The notes: generated by a model not told the origin, from the sequence alone. Shown: positions 34,831-46,577, numbered from the stretch's first letter. The stretch is DNA of 64,000 bases from Vibrio sp. RE86 (GCF_013114545.1 NZ_VTXI01000002.1:310001-374000), one strand, 5' to 3'. Translations and numbers: made by a program.

Positions 34831-35445
34831 ATGACATTCACGATTTGGCTCTCGCTTTTCACCATTTGTATTTTAGGCGCTATGTCTCCTGGCCCAAGCT
34901 TGGCGATGGTGGCAAAACACAGCTTGGCTGGTGGCCGATTAAATGGCCTCGCGGCGGCATGGGCTCATGCTATTGGTATTGGTATCTATGCTTTTATCAC
35001 TTTGATTGGTTTGGCGGTTGTCTTACAACAGTCACCTTTTCTTTTTAAGTCGATCAGCTATGCAGGTGCCGCTTATTTAGCTTACTTGGGCTATAACGCA
35101 TTGCGCTCAAAAGGGGGAGTGGCTGCGCGTTTAGAGTCGGGAGAACACACCAGTGTTTGGCAATCAGCAAAAGAAGGTTTTCTTATCTCTTTGCTTAGCC
35201 CGAAAATTGCGCTGTTCTTCATCGCTTTGTTCAGTCAGTTTGTTGCGGTGGGTGACAGTGTCACAGCTAAGGGGCTTATTGTGCTTACTCCGCTAATTGT
35301 GGATGGCCTATGGTATACGCTGATTACATTTTTACTTTCTAGCCCACGAATAATTGATAGAATTCGTTCTAAAGCGCAGCTGATTGATCGACTGTCTGGC
35401 GCTGTACTCATTTTACTTGCTGTCCGTGTTGTACTCACCGTATAA
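34831..35445 (+). CDS. LysE/RhtB-family amino-acid exporter
   Basis: 204 residues with about six membrane helices, as usual for the family. Conserved start GAMSPGPSLAMVAKHSL, then GRLNGLAAAWAHAIGIG, and SPKIALFFIALFSQFV in the second repeat. Ribosome site AAGGAA 9 bp before ATG. It exports an amino acid such as homoserine, threonine or lysine in relatives; the substrate here is unknown. It lies downstream of two amino-acid-type regulators. Confidence 0.9.
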   Translation: MTFTIWLSLFTICILGAMSPGPSLAMVAKHSLAGGRLNGLAAAWAHAIGIGIYAFITLIGLAVVLQQSPFLFKSISYAGAAYLAYLGYNALRSKGGVAARLESGEHTSVWQSAKEGFLISLLSPKIALFFIALFSQFVAVGDSVTAKGLIVLTPLIVDGLWYTLITFLLSSPRIIDRIRSKAQLIDRLSGAVLILLAVRVVLTV

Positions 35446-35494
35446 CAAGTGATTACTTGATTAATCATCGGGCGACACTAGGGAGAAAATAATA

Positions 35495-36490
35495 ATGATA
35501 AAGTTGGCCGTAATAGGAACAAACTGGATTACCGATCAGTTTATTGAAGCAGCGTTACAAACCGGGGAATATCAGTTAACGGGTGTCTACTCTCGCTCAC
35601 TTGAGAGTGCTCAATCTTTCGCAGAAAAATATGAGTCTCCAACACTGTTTACTGATTTAGAAGACTTAGGCAAATCACCATTGGTCGATGTAGTTTACAT
35701 TGCGAGCCCAAACAGTTTTCACGGCCCTCAAGCTATTCAAATGATGGAACTGGGCAAGCACGTGGTTGCCGAAAAACCAATGGCATCAAGTTATGCGTTG
35801 GCGCAGCAGATGTTTGATGTGGCTGAGAAAAATGGCGTGTTGTTGTTTGAAGCGTTCATGTCGGCGCACATTCCTAACTTCAAACGTATGAAGTCGTCGA
35901 TGGCAACGCTAGGCAACATTCGTAAAGCCTTGATTACCTACTGCCAGTACTCTTCTCGCTACCCAAAGTATCTTGCAGGAGAGAACCCAAATACGTTTAA
36001 TCCGGCTTTTGCAAATGGCTCAATCATGGATATTGGGTTCTATTGTTTAAGCTCTGCGGTAGAGCTGTTTGGGGAACCGAAATCTGTTCATGCAGAAGCA
36101 CAATTGTTAGATTCTGGCGTTGATGGCAGTGGTAGCGTAACGTTAAACTACGATGGCTTTGAAGTGGTATTGCAGCACTCTAAAACCAGCAACTCTTATT
36201 TGCCAAGTGAAATTCAAGGCGAGGAAGGGGCGTTACTTATGGATATGATCTCGACGGCTAAGAAGCTGACCAAGTTTACTCGTGGCAGTGACTTAGGCGT
36301 TGATATCAGTGTGAAGCAAGAAGCCAATCCAATGTACTATGAAGCGCTTGAATTTGCTCAGCAGTTCAAGAGCCAGACAATGAACCCAGACTGCACTCAG
36401 CGCTCGCTGATTGTGGCAAAACTACTTGAAGAAATTCGACGTCAAACCGGGGTAAAGTTCCCAACAGACAGTGATTTCTCAACAAAATAA
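35495..36490 (+). CDS. Gfo/Idh/MocA-family NAD(P)-dependent oxidoreductase
   Basis: 331 residues. Rossmann start KLAVIGTNWITDQFIEAA; the substrate-binding domain begins at the EKPMA motif (KHVVAEKPMASSYALA), whose Lys is catalytic in the family. FEAFMSAHIPNF and MDIGFYCLSSAVELFGEP follow. The substrate, probably a sugar or polyol, cannot be deduced. Ribosome site GGGAGAA. It lies 14 bp before yhfA, so they are likely co-transcribed. Confidence 0.88.
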   Translation: MIKLAVIGTNWITDQFIEAALQTGEYQLTGVYSRSLESAQSFAEKYESPTLFTDLEDLGKSPLVDVVYIASPNSFHGPQAIQMMELGKHVVAEKPMASSYALAQQMFDVAEKNGVLLFEAFMSAHIPNFKRMKSSMATLGNIRKALITYCQYSSRYPKYLAGENPNTFNPAFANGSIMDIGFYCLSSAVELFGEPKSVHAEAQLLDSGVDGSGSVTLNYDGFEVVLQHSKTSNSYLPSEIQGEEGALLMDMISTAKKLTKFTRGSDLGVDISVKQEANPMYYEALEFAQQFKSQTMNPDCTQRSLIVAKLLEEIRRQTGVKFPTDSDFSTK

Positions 36491-36503
36491 CAGAGAGAAG
36501 CAG

Positions 36504-36902
36504 ATGCAAGCGGAAGTAAAGTGGATCGATAACTTTAAATTTTTAGGTCATTCTCAGTCGGGTCATTCAATTGTAATGGATGGCAATGGTGGAGCGACCG
36601 CGCCGAGTCCGATGGAAATGGTGTTGATGGCAGCCGGCGGGTGTAGCTCTGTCGACGTTGTTGATGGCCTAAAAGAGGCGGGTCAAGCCGTTGCAGAATG
36701 TACGGCAAAACTGACGACAGAACGCCGCGAGAAAGCGCCGCGTATTTTCACTCAAATCAATATTCATTTTGAAGTGTCTGGCGATAACCTCGATCCTGAG
36801 ATCGTAGCAAAAGTCGCGGCAGACTCTTTAGAAAAGTACTGCTCAGTATGCTTAATGCTTGGTGAAGGCATTGAGATGACGCACAGTTGGGAAATTGTGT
36901 GA
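36504..36902 (+). CDS. yhfA: OsmC-family protein YhfA
   Basis: 132 residues. Close to E. coli YhfA across its length: MQAEVKWIDNFKFLGHSQSG, then GATAPSPMEMVLMAAGGCSSVDVV with the first reactive Cys, and SLEKYCSVCLMLGEG with the second. OsmC relatives reduce organic hydroperoxides through this Cys pair; YhfA's own role is not settled. Start at 36504 chosen from the alignment and AGAGAAG before it. The frame is open upstream into the preceding gene. A terminator follows. Confidence 0.9.
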   Translation: MQAEVKWIDNFKFLGHSQSGHSIVMDGNGGATAPSPMEMVLMAAGGCSSVDVVDGLKEAGQAVAECTAKLTTERREKAPRIFTQINIHFEVSGDNLDPEIVAKVAADSLEKYCSVCLMLGEGIEMTHSWEIV

Positions 36903-36923
36903 GCTAAATAAACAGCGTTAAGA

Positions 36924-36948
36924 GCCGAGCACGCTGCTCGGCTTTTTT
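36924..36948 (+). terminator. Terminator after yhfA
   Basis: GCCGAGCA / TGCTCGGC stem with a 3-nt loop and six T, 22 bp after the stop. Confidence 0.85.
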
Positions 36949-36964
36949 ATATGAGTAAAACAGA

Positions 36965-37855
36965 ATGATAAACAGTAGCCACAAATTTACCTTAGCAGGC
37001 GTCACGGCGATTCTACTTTGGAGTAGCGTCATGGGGTTTGCTCGCGCGGTAACAGAAATGCTTGGTCCGATTGGTGGGGCTGCCTCCATCTATACCGTTG
37101 CTTCTCTGTTTCTGATCTTAGTGATGGGCGTGCCTAAATGGCGTAACTACTCGTTAAGGTACGTACTGATTGGTGGCGGTTTATTTGTTGCGTATGAGAT
37201 CTGCTTAGCTTTAGCGTTAGCTATGGCAAACACAAGACAACAAGCGGTTGAAATGTTGGTCATTAACTACCTTTGGCCTGCCTTGACGGTCTTGCTGGCG
37301 GTGCTGACGAGTGGGAAAAAGACCAGCTTGCTAGTTTACCCAAGTATTGCATTGGCGTTCTTTGGTGTTGCGTGGAGCATTACTGGTGAACAAGGTTTGT
37401 CTGTTGCTCAGATTGCGGCAAATATTGCGACCAACCCAGTCACGTACGCAATGGCTTTTGTCGGTGCATTTCTATGGGCAATTTACTGTAACCTAACCAA
37501 GCGTATCTCGAATGGCCAGAACGCTATCACCCTGTTTTTCATCATGACGGCGGTGACACTTTGGATTAAATACGCCATCAGCGATGAGACAGGCATGACA
37601 CTCAACCTAGAGTCGGGCGGTTTGTTGTTGATCTCTGGGATCGCCATGGGCAGTGGTTATGCGCTTTGGAACTACGCCATTATTGGTGGCAACATGTTGC
37701 TATTGGCGACGCTGTCCTATTTTACGCCCGTTTTGTCGACGATAATCTCTTCGATGATATTAGGCTTAGTCCTAACGCAGAGCTTTGTTCAAGGCGTGGT
37801 AATGGTGACGGTTGGATCCTTGATGTGCTGGTGGGTGACACGCGATAAAGCTTAA
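36965..37855 (+). CDS. yddG: Aromatic amino-acid exporter YddG (EamA family)
   Basis: Inner-membrane exporter of 296 residues and ten helices. E. coli YddG exports aromatic amino acids. Matches include AILLWSSVMGFARAVTEMLGP, GGAASIYTVASL, VAYEICLALALAMANTRQQAVE, NYLWPALTVLLAVL, GAFLWAIYCNLTKR and SYFTPVLSTIISS. A terminator 17 bp upstream of its start separates it from yhfA, and no ribosome site stands out. It is the third amino-acid exporter family in 6 kb. The 16-bp repeat AAGGTCAACAGACCCT begins at its stop codon. Confidence 0.9.
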   Translation: MINSSHKFTLAGVTAILLWSSVMGFARAVTEMLGPIGGAASIYTVASLFLILVMGVPKWRNYSLRYVLIGGGLFVAYEICLALALAMANTRQQAVEMLVINYLWPALTVLLAVLTSGKKTSLLVYPSIALAFFGVAWSITGEQGLSVAQIAANIATNPVTYAMAFVGAFLWAIYCNLTKRISNGQNAITLFFIMTAVTLWIKYAISDETGMTLNLESGGLLLISGIAMGSGYALWNYAIIGGNMLLLATLSYFTPVLSTIISSMILGLVLTQSFVQGVVMVTVGSLMCWWVTRDKA

Positions 37856-37870
37856 GGTCAACAGACCCTA
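37854..37870 (+). repeat. Solitary copy of the MITE-like terminal repeat
   Basis: AAGGTCAACAGACCCTA, identical over 16 bp to the right end of the 266-bp element at 62224-62489. It overlaps the yddG stop codon. No left end is present nearby, so this is a fragment or a spread terminal motif. Confidence 0.6.
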
Positions 37871-37873
37871 GTC

Positions 37874-38350
37874 TTACCAGCGTATTTCGATAGGCGTTCC
37901 GACTTTAACGAGCTGTAAAAGTTCATCCATCTCTTGATTGCTGATCGCAATGCATCCATCTGTCCAGTCAAAGCTTTGAATGTATTTGGCTGGACGCCTT
38001 TCCCCATTTTTTAAACCGTGGATCTTAATGTTGCCGCCAGGGTTGAGGTTGCGTTTATCCGCGTAAGCAAGATCGCTTTTATTGGGGTAACTGATGTGAA
38101 TTGAACGATAGAACTCCGAATCATCCAGTACAAAATCTAGATAGTAACGTCCTTCAGGGGTTCTTTGATCTCCCTCTTGCATTTTATGTCCCTTTGGCTG
38201 TGCTCCTAGCGCAATTCGAAACTCTTTGACTATCTCATTATTATCAATCAGATACATACGACGTTTGGATTTATCCACTTTAACTAAGTCGACATTTGCC
38301 CAAGCCGGACTGCACAGTATTGTCGTGATGAATAGTAGCCATCGAGTCAA
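37874..38350 (-). CDS. L,D-transpeptidase (YkuD) family protein
   Basis: 158 residues. Signal peptide of about 18 residues (ends SPAWA). The YkuD domain has IKIHGLKNG and, about 25 residues later, DWTDGCIAISNQEMD with the catalytic Cys. Such enzymes form 3-3 cross-links in peptidoglycan or attach lipoproteins; some relatives (DpaA/YafK type) instead cleave that link. Lacks a LysM domain. Which reaction it performs is not clear. Single gene. Confidence 0.86.
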   Translation of the reverse strand: MTRWLLFITTILCSPAWANVDLVKVDKSKRRMYLIDNNEIVKEFRIALGAQPKGHKMQEGDQRTPEGRYYLDFVLDDSEFYRSIHISYPNKSDLAYADKRNLNPGGNIKIHGLKNGERRPAKYIQSFDWTDGCIAISNQEMDELLQLVKVGTPIEIRW

Positions 38351-38610
38351 AGATAAATCCTTCCAAGTCTAAACGAATGTAAGTCACCAATAGAGTGACT
38401 TTCAACCAAGTTGGTCATTATAGCGTTACTTAGCGTGTTGCAAAATATGGAAACAACATCATACAAAATGTAGCAGGTATCATATATGGACACATTGACG
38501 ATGGTGATTTGCGAGTCACTTAACAAGCGATTGTAAATACATTTGATTGCATACGGTTAACTGGTAGTTTTTTAATCGCTTTATACTATAAACCGACTCA
38601 GGCTAGGGAC

Positions 38611-40734
38611 ATGTTCTCACGACTCTTACTCAAAGATATTCTCTCAGCAAGGAACCAACGTTTTCTTGCTAATGCGCTATTTCAGTATCTGGATGATCTG
38701 ATAGAGCCTGAGCACGTCGGTATTTTTATTCAGCCTAAATCGACGGTGCCTAATGATTTTCTTTTTAGACATGGTGAGCCGGCCTCATTGAGTCAGTATC
38801 CTGAAACGTTTTGGACTTGGGCATCCCAGTTTGATACCTCAGACAGTTTGATTCCATTGGCATTGAATACGTGCCAATGGCAATACACCGACGCGATGGC
38901 CCAAGATAGCTACATCTTTATGCTGGATAATCATCCTGAAGCGCGTACTTACCTGATCATCGAGAACATACAAGCTGCACAGCTCAATGAGCTTAACGAG
39001 AAAAATCATCTAGACGGTCTACAGATTATTGCATCACGTTGGCAATGCGTCAGAGCAGAAACAGAGGCGGCAAAAGAGTTTAAGCAAAGAGACATCAAAG
39101 AAGCGAAGTATCTGGATGTGATTAAGCAGCGAGAGCTCTTTATCGACAACATGAAGCTAGTACAAGAAGCGGCGGTGGATATTTCTAACCCGAGCAACCT
39201 TGATGAGCTTTATCGAATGGCGGTAGAGGTGATTCGTGACAAGCTGTGCTTTGACCGCGCGATATTTATGCTGCTTGATATAAAAAAACGCTGCTTTAGT
39301 GGCACATATGGCACCAACGAAGAGGGGAAGACCGTCAGTGAGCATCACACCCAGTATGACCTTCATCAGTTAGAAGAAGCTTATATTGATGCTTTGTTTG
39401 AAGGTAAAGAGAATCTCATTATTGTAGAGGATGCGCCGTTATATACTGCCGGTGATGTTGTCGGCCAAGGTTGGAATGGCATGTTAATCCTTCGTGATGG
39501 TGACGAGATCATTGGTTGGATTGCAATGGACAACTACATCAATCGTGTCCCCATTACGACTTATCAACGTCAGATGCTTGAGTCATTTGGTTCACTTCTC
39601 TCTCAAATCTACATCCGTAAGCGTCAAGAACAGAATGTACGAATGCTGCATACCAGTATGGTTGAACTGTCACGTTGTATGACAGTCAGTGAGGTGTGTA
39701 AATCGGCGGTGACCTTTGCCATTAATCGACTTGGAATAGACCGTTTTGCTGTGTTTCTCACCGATACTGAATGTACCCATATGCAAGGAACGTGGGGAAC
39801 CGATATCCAAGGCAATGTAGTCGACGAATCCTACTATCGATCGGAGACGGTTAACCGTTCGATCGTCAATGCTGCAAGGGTTAACCCTAATCAAGTCGTG
39901 TTTGAAGAATCGGTACCTATTTATCATGATTTCCACATAGTTGGTTTTGGCTGGACGGCGATGACGATGCTAGTTAACAACAGTGGCGAACCCATCGCGT
40001 TTATTGCCGCTGATAACCTCATCAAACGTTCTCCTTTGACTCACCAGTTACGTGAAGTGATTCGTATGTTTGCTTCCAACTTAACCGAAGTGTTATTGAG
40101 AACACGCGCACAGGAGGCTGTTCACGAGCTCAATAACAACCTAGAGAAAGAGGTTAAGGTTAGAACTCGTGAGCTACAGAAAGCCAATGAACAGCTCGAA
40201 ACCATGTCAAAGATGGATCCGCTAACCCGTCTTGGTAATCGACGCATGCTAGAAGCATTGCTTGAAGACATCTGCTTCGACGCAAAAGACGAAACGCATT
40301 ACTACGGCTTGATTCTCGTCGATATTGATCACTTTGGTTTGTATAACAATCACTATGGTCACATGCAGGGTGACATAGCGTTAATGCGATTAGGCAGCGT
40401 TCTGGCGCGTCATACGCAAGGGAACGACGAAGTGTTTTGCCGTATAGGTGGTGAGGAGTTCGCGTTACTGGTATCGAGCAAAAAACCAGAGAAGATCTCA
40501 ACGCTGTCAGAGAGTATTCGTAAAAGTATTGAAGATGAAAGTATCGCTCACGATCAGAGCTCTGTTAAGCCGTACCTCACAGTGTCAGTCGGCTATTCGA
40601 TGATGGAGTTAAAGCAAAGTGAATTCAGCTTCGACAAACTCTATAGCCACGCGGACAAAGCGCTCTATCAAGCTAAAGATAAGGGACGTAACCAAGTCAT
40701 CGGAACGTTTAGCTTACTAGAAGAGGTAGAGTAG
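38611..40734 (+). CDS. GAF-GAF-GGDEF diguanylate cyclase
   Basis: Cytoplasmic protein of 707 residues, no membrane segment. An N-terminal region of unknown fold (1-180) is followed by two GAF-like repeats (about 190-340 and 350-500), each with a GWNGMLIL- or GFGWTAMTML-type strand, a coiled coil (VHELNNNLEKEVKVRTREL) and a GGDEF domain. The active motif is GGEEF (RIGGEEF) and DPLTRLGNRRM is intact. The RxxD inhibitory site is lacking. It should make c-di-GMP in response to a small molecule bound by a GAF domain. Ribosome site AGGGAC. Confidence 0.9.
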   Translation: MFSRLLLKDILSARNQRFLANALFQYLDDLIEPEHVGIFIQPKSTVPNDFLFRHGEPASLSQYPETFWTWASQFDTSDSLIPLALNTCQWQYTDAMAQDSYIFMLDNHPEARTYLIIENIQAAQLNELNEKNHLDGLQIIASRWQCVRAETEAAKEFKQRDIKEAKYLDVIKQRELFIDNMKLVQEAAVDISNPSNLDELYRMAVEVIRDKLCFDRAIFMLLDIKKRCFSGTYGTNEEGKTVSEHHTQYDLHQLEEAYIDALFEGKENLIIVEDAPLYTAGDVVGQGWNGMLILRDGDEIIGWIAMDNYINRVPITTYQRQMLESFGSLLSQIYIRKRQEQNVRMLHTSMVELSRCMTVSEVCKSAVTFAINRLGIDRFAVFLTDTECTHMQGTWGTDIQGNVVDESYYRSETVNRSIVNAARVNPNQVVFEESVPIYHDFHIVGFGWTAMTMLVNNSGEPIAFIAADNLIKRSPLTHQLREVIRMFASNLTEVLLRTRAQEAVHELNNNLEKEVKVRTRELQKANEQLETMSKMDPLTRLGNRRMLEALLEDICFDAKDETHYYGLILVDIDHFGLYNNHYGHMQGDIALMRLGSVLARHTQGNDEVFCRIGGEEFALLVSSKKPEKISTLSESIRKSIEDESIAHDQSSVKPYLTVSVGYSMMELKQSEFSFDKLYSHADKALYQAKDKGRNQVIGTFSLLEEVE

Positions 40735-40834
40735 TCCGTCAGGGCTAGCGAATAGAGCGAACACACGTCGACATTAGTCAAATGGCCGTTAAGTATTGGA
40801 TTGATATGGCGTTTGAAAAGCGAAAGTGACAAAA

Positions 40835-40865
40835 TTTCAGGCTCGCGAACGAGCCTGAAACTTTA
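40835..40865. terminator. Bidirectional terminator
   Basis: Perfect 11-bp stem TTTCAGGCTCG / CGAGCCTGAAA with a 4-nt loop, between the GAF-GGDEF gene (ends 40734) and the convergent gene ending at 40869. Confidence 0.8.
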
Positions 40866-40868
40866 GGA

Positions 40869-41471
40869 TTAGGTTGACCAGCTATACCACTCAGAAGAGA
40901 GCGTTTTCACTGACTGATTAACCAGTGTTAAAGCGCGAGATTCCACCACGAAGTTTCTCTGTGTGCCGCCTTTGTTTACGTTGTATGTATCGCCATACAT
41001 ATCTTCGTTGTGGTCCATCATTGAGAACATAGAATGACACCACGCATAGATAACCACTTTGCCTTGCCCAGTTTTACCTATGGTTGCGGTTTTGAGCTTT
41101 TCTGTCGTGTTGAAATTAGCGACATCGAGCACTTCTACTTTTGAACCAAACTGTTTGGCGGCTTTGACGTCATCGAGATAGAACTGTCTTTCCATCACAT
41201 ACTTTTGGTTGAACTGACCAGTACTTGCGTCGACCGCTTGACCTGCTTGTGTACCGTGTCGGCCAGAGAACACCACGTAACCACCACCGTGATTCAGGTG
41301 TTTTACGAGTGTTGGCCAAGAAGAGTTACCCGTTTGAGTAACAGAAAGATAAAGATCCCCTACTTTTACCCAAGGGCAGGTTGTCCATGGATCATCAGGG
41401 CTTGAAAGTATGTGATCTTCCATGAGCTTTAGTGGACTTCGTTGATCATTACGAGGCACTACTTCAAACAT
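40869..41471 (-). CDS. Protein of unknown function
   Basis: 200 residues that I do not recognise. No signal peptide or membrane segment. It looks like a globular alpha/beta protein: GDLYLSVTQ, then GGGYVVFSGRHGTQAGQAVDAS and GKVVIYAWCHSMFSMMDHNEDMYGD, with a Cys-His pair and several Asp that could form a metal or catalytic site. The frame has a coding-like composition and starts with ATG in a reasonable context. It stands alone, with no gene for 440 bp upstream. Confidence 0.65.
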   Translation of the reverse strand: MFEVVPRNDQRSPLKLMEDHILSSPDDPWTTCPWVKVGDLYLSVTQTGNSSWPTLVKHLNHGGGYVVFSGRHGTQAGQAVDASTGQFNQKYVMERQFYLDDVKAAKQFGSKVEVLDVANFNTTEKLKTATIGKTGQGKVVIYAWCHSMFSMMDHNEDMYGDTYNVNKGGTQRNFVVESRALTLVNQSVKTLSSEWYSWST

Positions 41472-41912
41472 TACCGTCTCCTATCGGTGAGTATTCTTGA
41501 GTATCATTACACATTATGTGCGAGTTACAAAAATGTAAATATAACTCAGTTATTTATAAAATAGGTAGTGCAAAAAGACGTATTAGAAAAGAATGTTGTA
41601 TCTAAGATACGAGCAAGGTCATAGTTAAATAGTTTAGTAATGCATGAGGGCTCTAATGACACGGTTTGACTATAACTGCCCGCTTGTTAATCTCAATCGC
41701 CTTAACGGGTTGGCGCAAAATGGTAAATGAACTTTTGGGAAATCCTTATACTCTCTCGCAATCCCTAGTCTCCCTTAGTTCATAAGTCGTAACTGTTTGA
41801 ATATAGTATGGATGTCTACTACTTTGTAGTTGAGGTTTCTCGTTACCGAATATCTAACGTTTGGGAATGAAGAACCCTGTAGGGATACCGTGATTATGTA
41901 AGGAACAGTCAG
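41472..41912. other. 441-bp intergenic region
   Basis: AT-rich region holding the divergent promoters of the unknown gene and the AI-2E-family gene. A -10-like TATAGT is at about 41805 and a small inverted repeat (CTACTACTTTGTAGT) follows. I see no gene or clear operator. Confidence 0.4.
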
Positions 41913-43034
41913 TTGAATAGTAACGACAATCTAGAAAAAATTATCTCCAAAGCGTTCACTACGTCTTTGATCCGTTTTTCCACCATTGCGTTCATCGTTT
42001 TTGTATGTGGCTGGACGTTCTTACCATTCGTACCTTTATTGCTGTGGGCTATGGTGCTCGCTATCGCTTTATATCCAGTGCGTTTGTTCATTGAAAATAA
42101 AACAGGATGGAGCTCGACTCGCAGCTCAACCCTAATTGCAGTTACTGGCGTTCTTTTGCTTGGTGTACCCACAGCGATGATTGCCAACTCGTTCACGTCG
42201 AGCGTCCTCGATGCTTATGATGTTTATCAGTCGGGTTCATTCAGCATTCCAAAGCCAGTTGAAGGGGTTCAGGAGTGGCCTCTTATTGGCAGTAACTTAT
42301 ATGAATCATGGCGAGATGCTTACCAAGACTTTTCTGGGTTTATTGAAGATAAGCAACCTGAGATCAAGGGATTACTCACTTGGTTTGTCGATGCAGCAAG
42401 CGGCGCAGCGAAAAGTGTCTTCTTGCTGATCGGCGCCATTATTGTTGCGGGAATTATGTTGGCATGGGCTCAGCCTGCTGCGAAATCAATGCGACAGATC
42501 TTTATCCGTTTTTCAGACGTTGAACGTGGCCCCGAGCTACATACTTTGACTACCGCAACGATTAGACAAGTCGCTATCGGCATCATAGGTATCGCCTTTT
42601 TAACGGCCATGGTTTTTGGCATCGTGGTGAGTTTAGCGGGTGTCCCTGCTGCGCCTTTGCTAACGGTCATTGCGCTGATATTTGCGATATGTCAGATTCC
42701 GGTTACGCTTATCGCCATCTTAGCATCCGTATTGTTGTGGTCTGGGGAAGACACATCAACAGTGCATAATACGATCTTTACGATCCTGCTGATTGCCGCA
42801 AGTTTGACAGATAACTTCCTAAAACCACTAGTCCTAGGGCGAGGACTTGATGTTCCTATGCCTGTCGTATTGATTGGTGCGATTGGCGGTATGATGTCAG
42901 GCGGTATCCTTGGTATGTTCATTGGTGCGGCATTCCTAGCGGCGGGCTATCAAGTATTCATGGCTTGGGTTGACGCGGAAAGCCTGACTGAAAAAGCCGT
43001 TAAGCAGCACATTGAGCAAGAAAAAGAGTCTTAG
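41913..43034 (+). CDS. AI-2E-family membrane permease
   Basis: 373 residues, about eight membrane helices in the AI-2E (UPF0118) layout: two helices, a large soluble segment (about 90-150), then the remainder. Conserved late segments: FLKPLVLGRGLDVPMPVVLIGAIGGMMSGG and FIGAAFLAAGYQV. The family name comes from one autoinducer-2 exporter; most members transport something else or have an unknown role. The start is TTG with AAGGA 9 bp upstream. Terminator 28 bp after the stop. Confidence 0.88.
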   Translation: MNSNDNLEKIISKAFTTSLIRFSTIAFIVFVCGWTFLPFVPLLLWAMVLAIALYPVRLFIENKTGWSSTRSSTLIAVTGVLLLGVPTAMIANSFTSSVLDAYDVYQSGSFSIPKPVEGVQEWPLIGSNLYESWRDAYQDFSGFIEDKQPEIKGLLTWFVDAASGAAKSVFLLIGAIIVAGIMLAWAQPAAKSMRQIFIRFSDVERGPELHTLTTATIRQVAIGIIGIAFLTAMVFGIVVSLAGVPAAPLLTVIALIFAICQIPVTLIAILASVLLWSGEDTSTVHNTIFTILLIAASLTDNFLKPLVLGRGLDVPMPVVLIGAIGGMMSGGILGMFIGAAFLAAGYQVFMAWVDAESLTEKAVKQHIEQEKES

Positions 43035-43061
43035 TGTTTTTGACTCTTCGTTAGAAAAACG

Positions 43062-43091
43062 AAAGCCCACTTCATTGAAAGTGGGCTTTTT
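43062..43091. terminator. Bidirectional terminator
   Basis: Perfect 11-bp stem AAAGCCCACTT / AAGTGGGCTTT with a 6-nt loop and T run. It ends the AI-2E-family gene and, from the other side, the bat operon. Confidence 0.8.
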
Positions 43092-43113
43092 GCTTGAGCT
43101 GGAGAGCAAGTAG

Positions 43114-44765
43114 TTAAAGCTTTGGTAAATCTTCTTTATTGGATTTTTTCGAGCGTACTGACTTTTCGCCTTGTTTTATAAGTTTAATCAGCTTCTCTGG
43201 TGTCCATGTGATCGGATTAGCGGCGTATTGGCTCTCATTCATCCTAGATTGTTCCTCTAAGATAGAGACTCGTACTTCTGGCTCTATTTGCTCGTGTCTA
43301 TTTAACCAGCGGCTAATCAATAGGTTGGCGAGCACTTTGTCCTCTGACTTTAACGCTTGCTTAATCGCCTCAAACTCACTAGATGCTTCTACTGCCTGCT
43401 GTATAGCTGGTGGCTTTGCTCGTCTGCTTAGGATCAGCATCACCAAAGTTGCTAACCACAATAGGGCGAATAGGGCGGTTAGGTATGGCCAAATACCACG
43501 ATCGTAGACCGTAATGGTTTGAGCCGTTGGCGTCGCTGCAATCGTTGCCGTCATTGCTTCCGTTGTGATTGAGTTACCTGCAGCAACGTCGAGAGTTAGA
43601 CCCGCTAACGTGCTTGTTTGCGCGACCTTGTTACGGCTATTCCACCATTGAAACTCAATATCATTGAGGTCAACTAGACCTTGCTGCTGGGCGATGATGA
43701 CCTGTTTCAACGTCATACGAGTTGTCCCGTTGGCTAGCGTTTGGAAATGAGGCTTTTCCTGATAAACCCTCACGCTTTCTGGATACTGTATGTTCAGATC
43801 GGGAATGTGTTCCGCGGCTAGCCCACTAATATCGACCGTGATTTCACGTGAGATTGAATCGCCCACTTTCGCAGAAAAGGTTTTGCTAGAATCAATGGTG
43901 TTTCCATCTGAGTCTGACCAACGTTGCTCAAGAGTCAGGTTTTCAGCGGGTAGCCAATGGCCTTGATAGTTCGCTGGAATTGGCAATACGGTGACTGAGA
44001 AGATGTTAGCAGGCGTATTGGCGGATACTAACTTAGTCGTACCTGTTCGGTTGTCGCCGTACACGACGCTACCTGCGAATCCAATTCCTGTTAGTGTGAA
44101 TTCCCCCGCTTGTTTTGCTGTGATTCGGTAGCTTTGATCGACCACGGTGACCTCAACGCCATCCAGCACGCTTTGATACTGATTGGGTTCACCAAGCGCT
44201 TCTAGTGTTATCGCACCTTGCTCGCCTTGTGTGAGCGTTGGGGGAGTGATGTTGGCATTTTGCAGGCGTCTTGGGTCGGCTTTCACAATCAATCGAGTGG
44301 CTAGTGTCGCACTTTCATTTGGGTATAACTCGGTACGACTCATTGTACTTTGCACTTCTACAAGATCATTGACCAAAGGTTCGTTGTTATCTTGCGAGAC
44401 AGTGATTTTTATTGGCTTTGAGCTGACTCCATCAATTGTGAAAGCCGGTATTGTCGCAACACCTAGCCTCTGTGCTGCTAACGATATATTCCACTCACTT
44501 CGGTTGGAACGGTCACCGTTGATGATGTTGATAGAGCTACCAAAGCTGGGTCTGCCCATGTAGAAGTCTTGTTCTAACGGGGTGAAATCGAGTGAACTTG
44601 AATCGACTTTTTTATCGACGACAATGCGAAGCTGAAATACCTCATTTTTAACCACTTTATTCTTATTGACGGTGACTTGAATATTGGTCGCAAAGGCAGC
44701 GGAACTGTGCAATGCAATAAGCAGTGCGAAGAAGCTGGCAATATAGAGCGAGAGTGATTTCTTCA

Positions 44766-44772
<7 letters not shown>
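43114..44772 (-). CDS. batD: BatD-family protein
   Basis: Last gene of the moxR-bat operon, 552 residues. Signal peptide (about 1-28), a long beta-rich periplasmic region with three repeated Ig-like segments (for example VQVTVNKNKVVKNEVFQL and DGVEVTVVDQSYRITAKQAGEF), one membrane helix (about 425-445: LTALFALLWLATLVMLIL) and a helical cytoplasmic tail with Trp- and Lys-rich end. This is the BatD layout. Function in oxygen tolerance or envelope quality control is inferred from the operon type. It overlaps the upstream gene by 7 bp. Confidence 0.88.

Positions 44773-46569
<1,797 letters not shown>

Positions 46570-46577
<8 letters not shown>

Noticed and set aside
41913..43034. Autoinducer-2 export as the function of the AI-2E-family permease
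   Set aside because: The family name derives from one member; nothing in the sequence or context shows AI-2 as substrate, despite the qrr gene elsewhere in the window.
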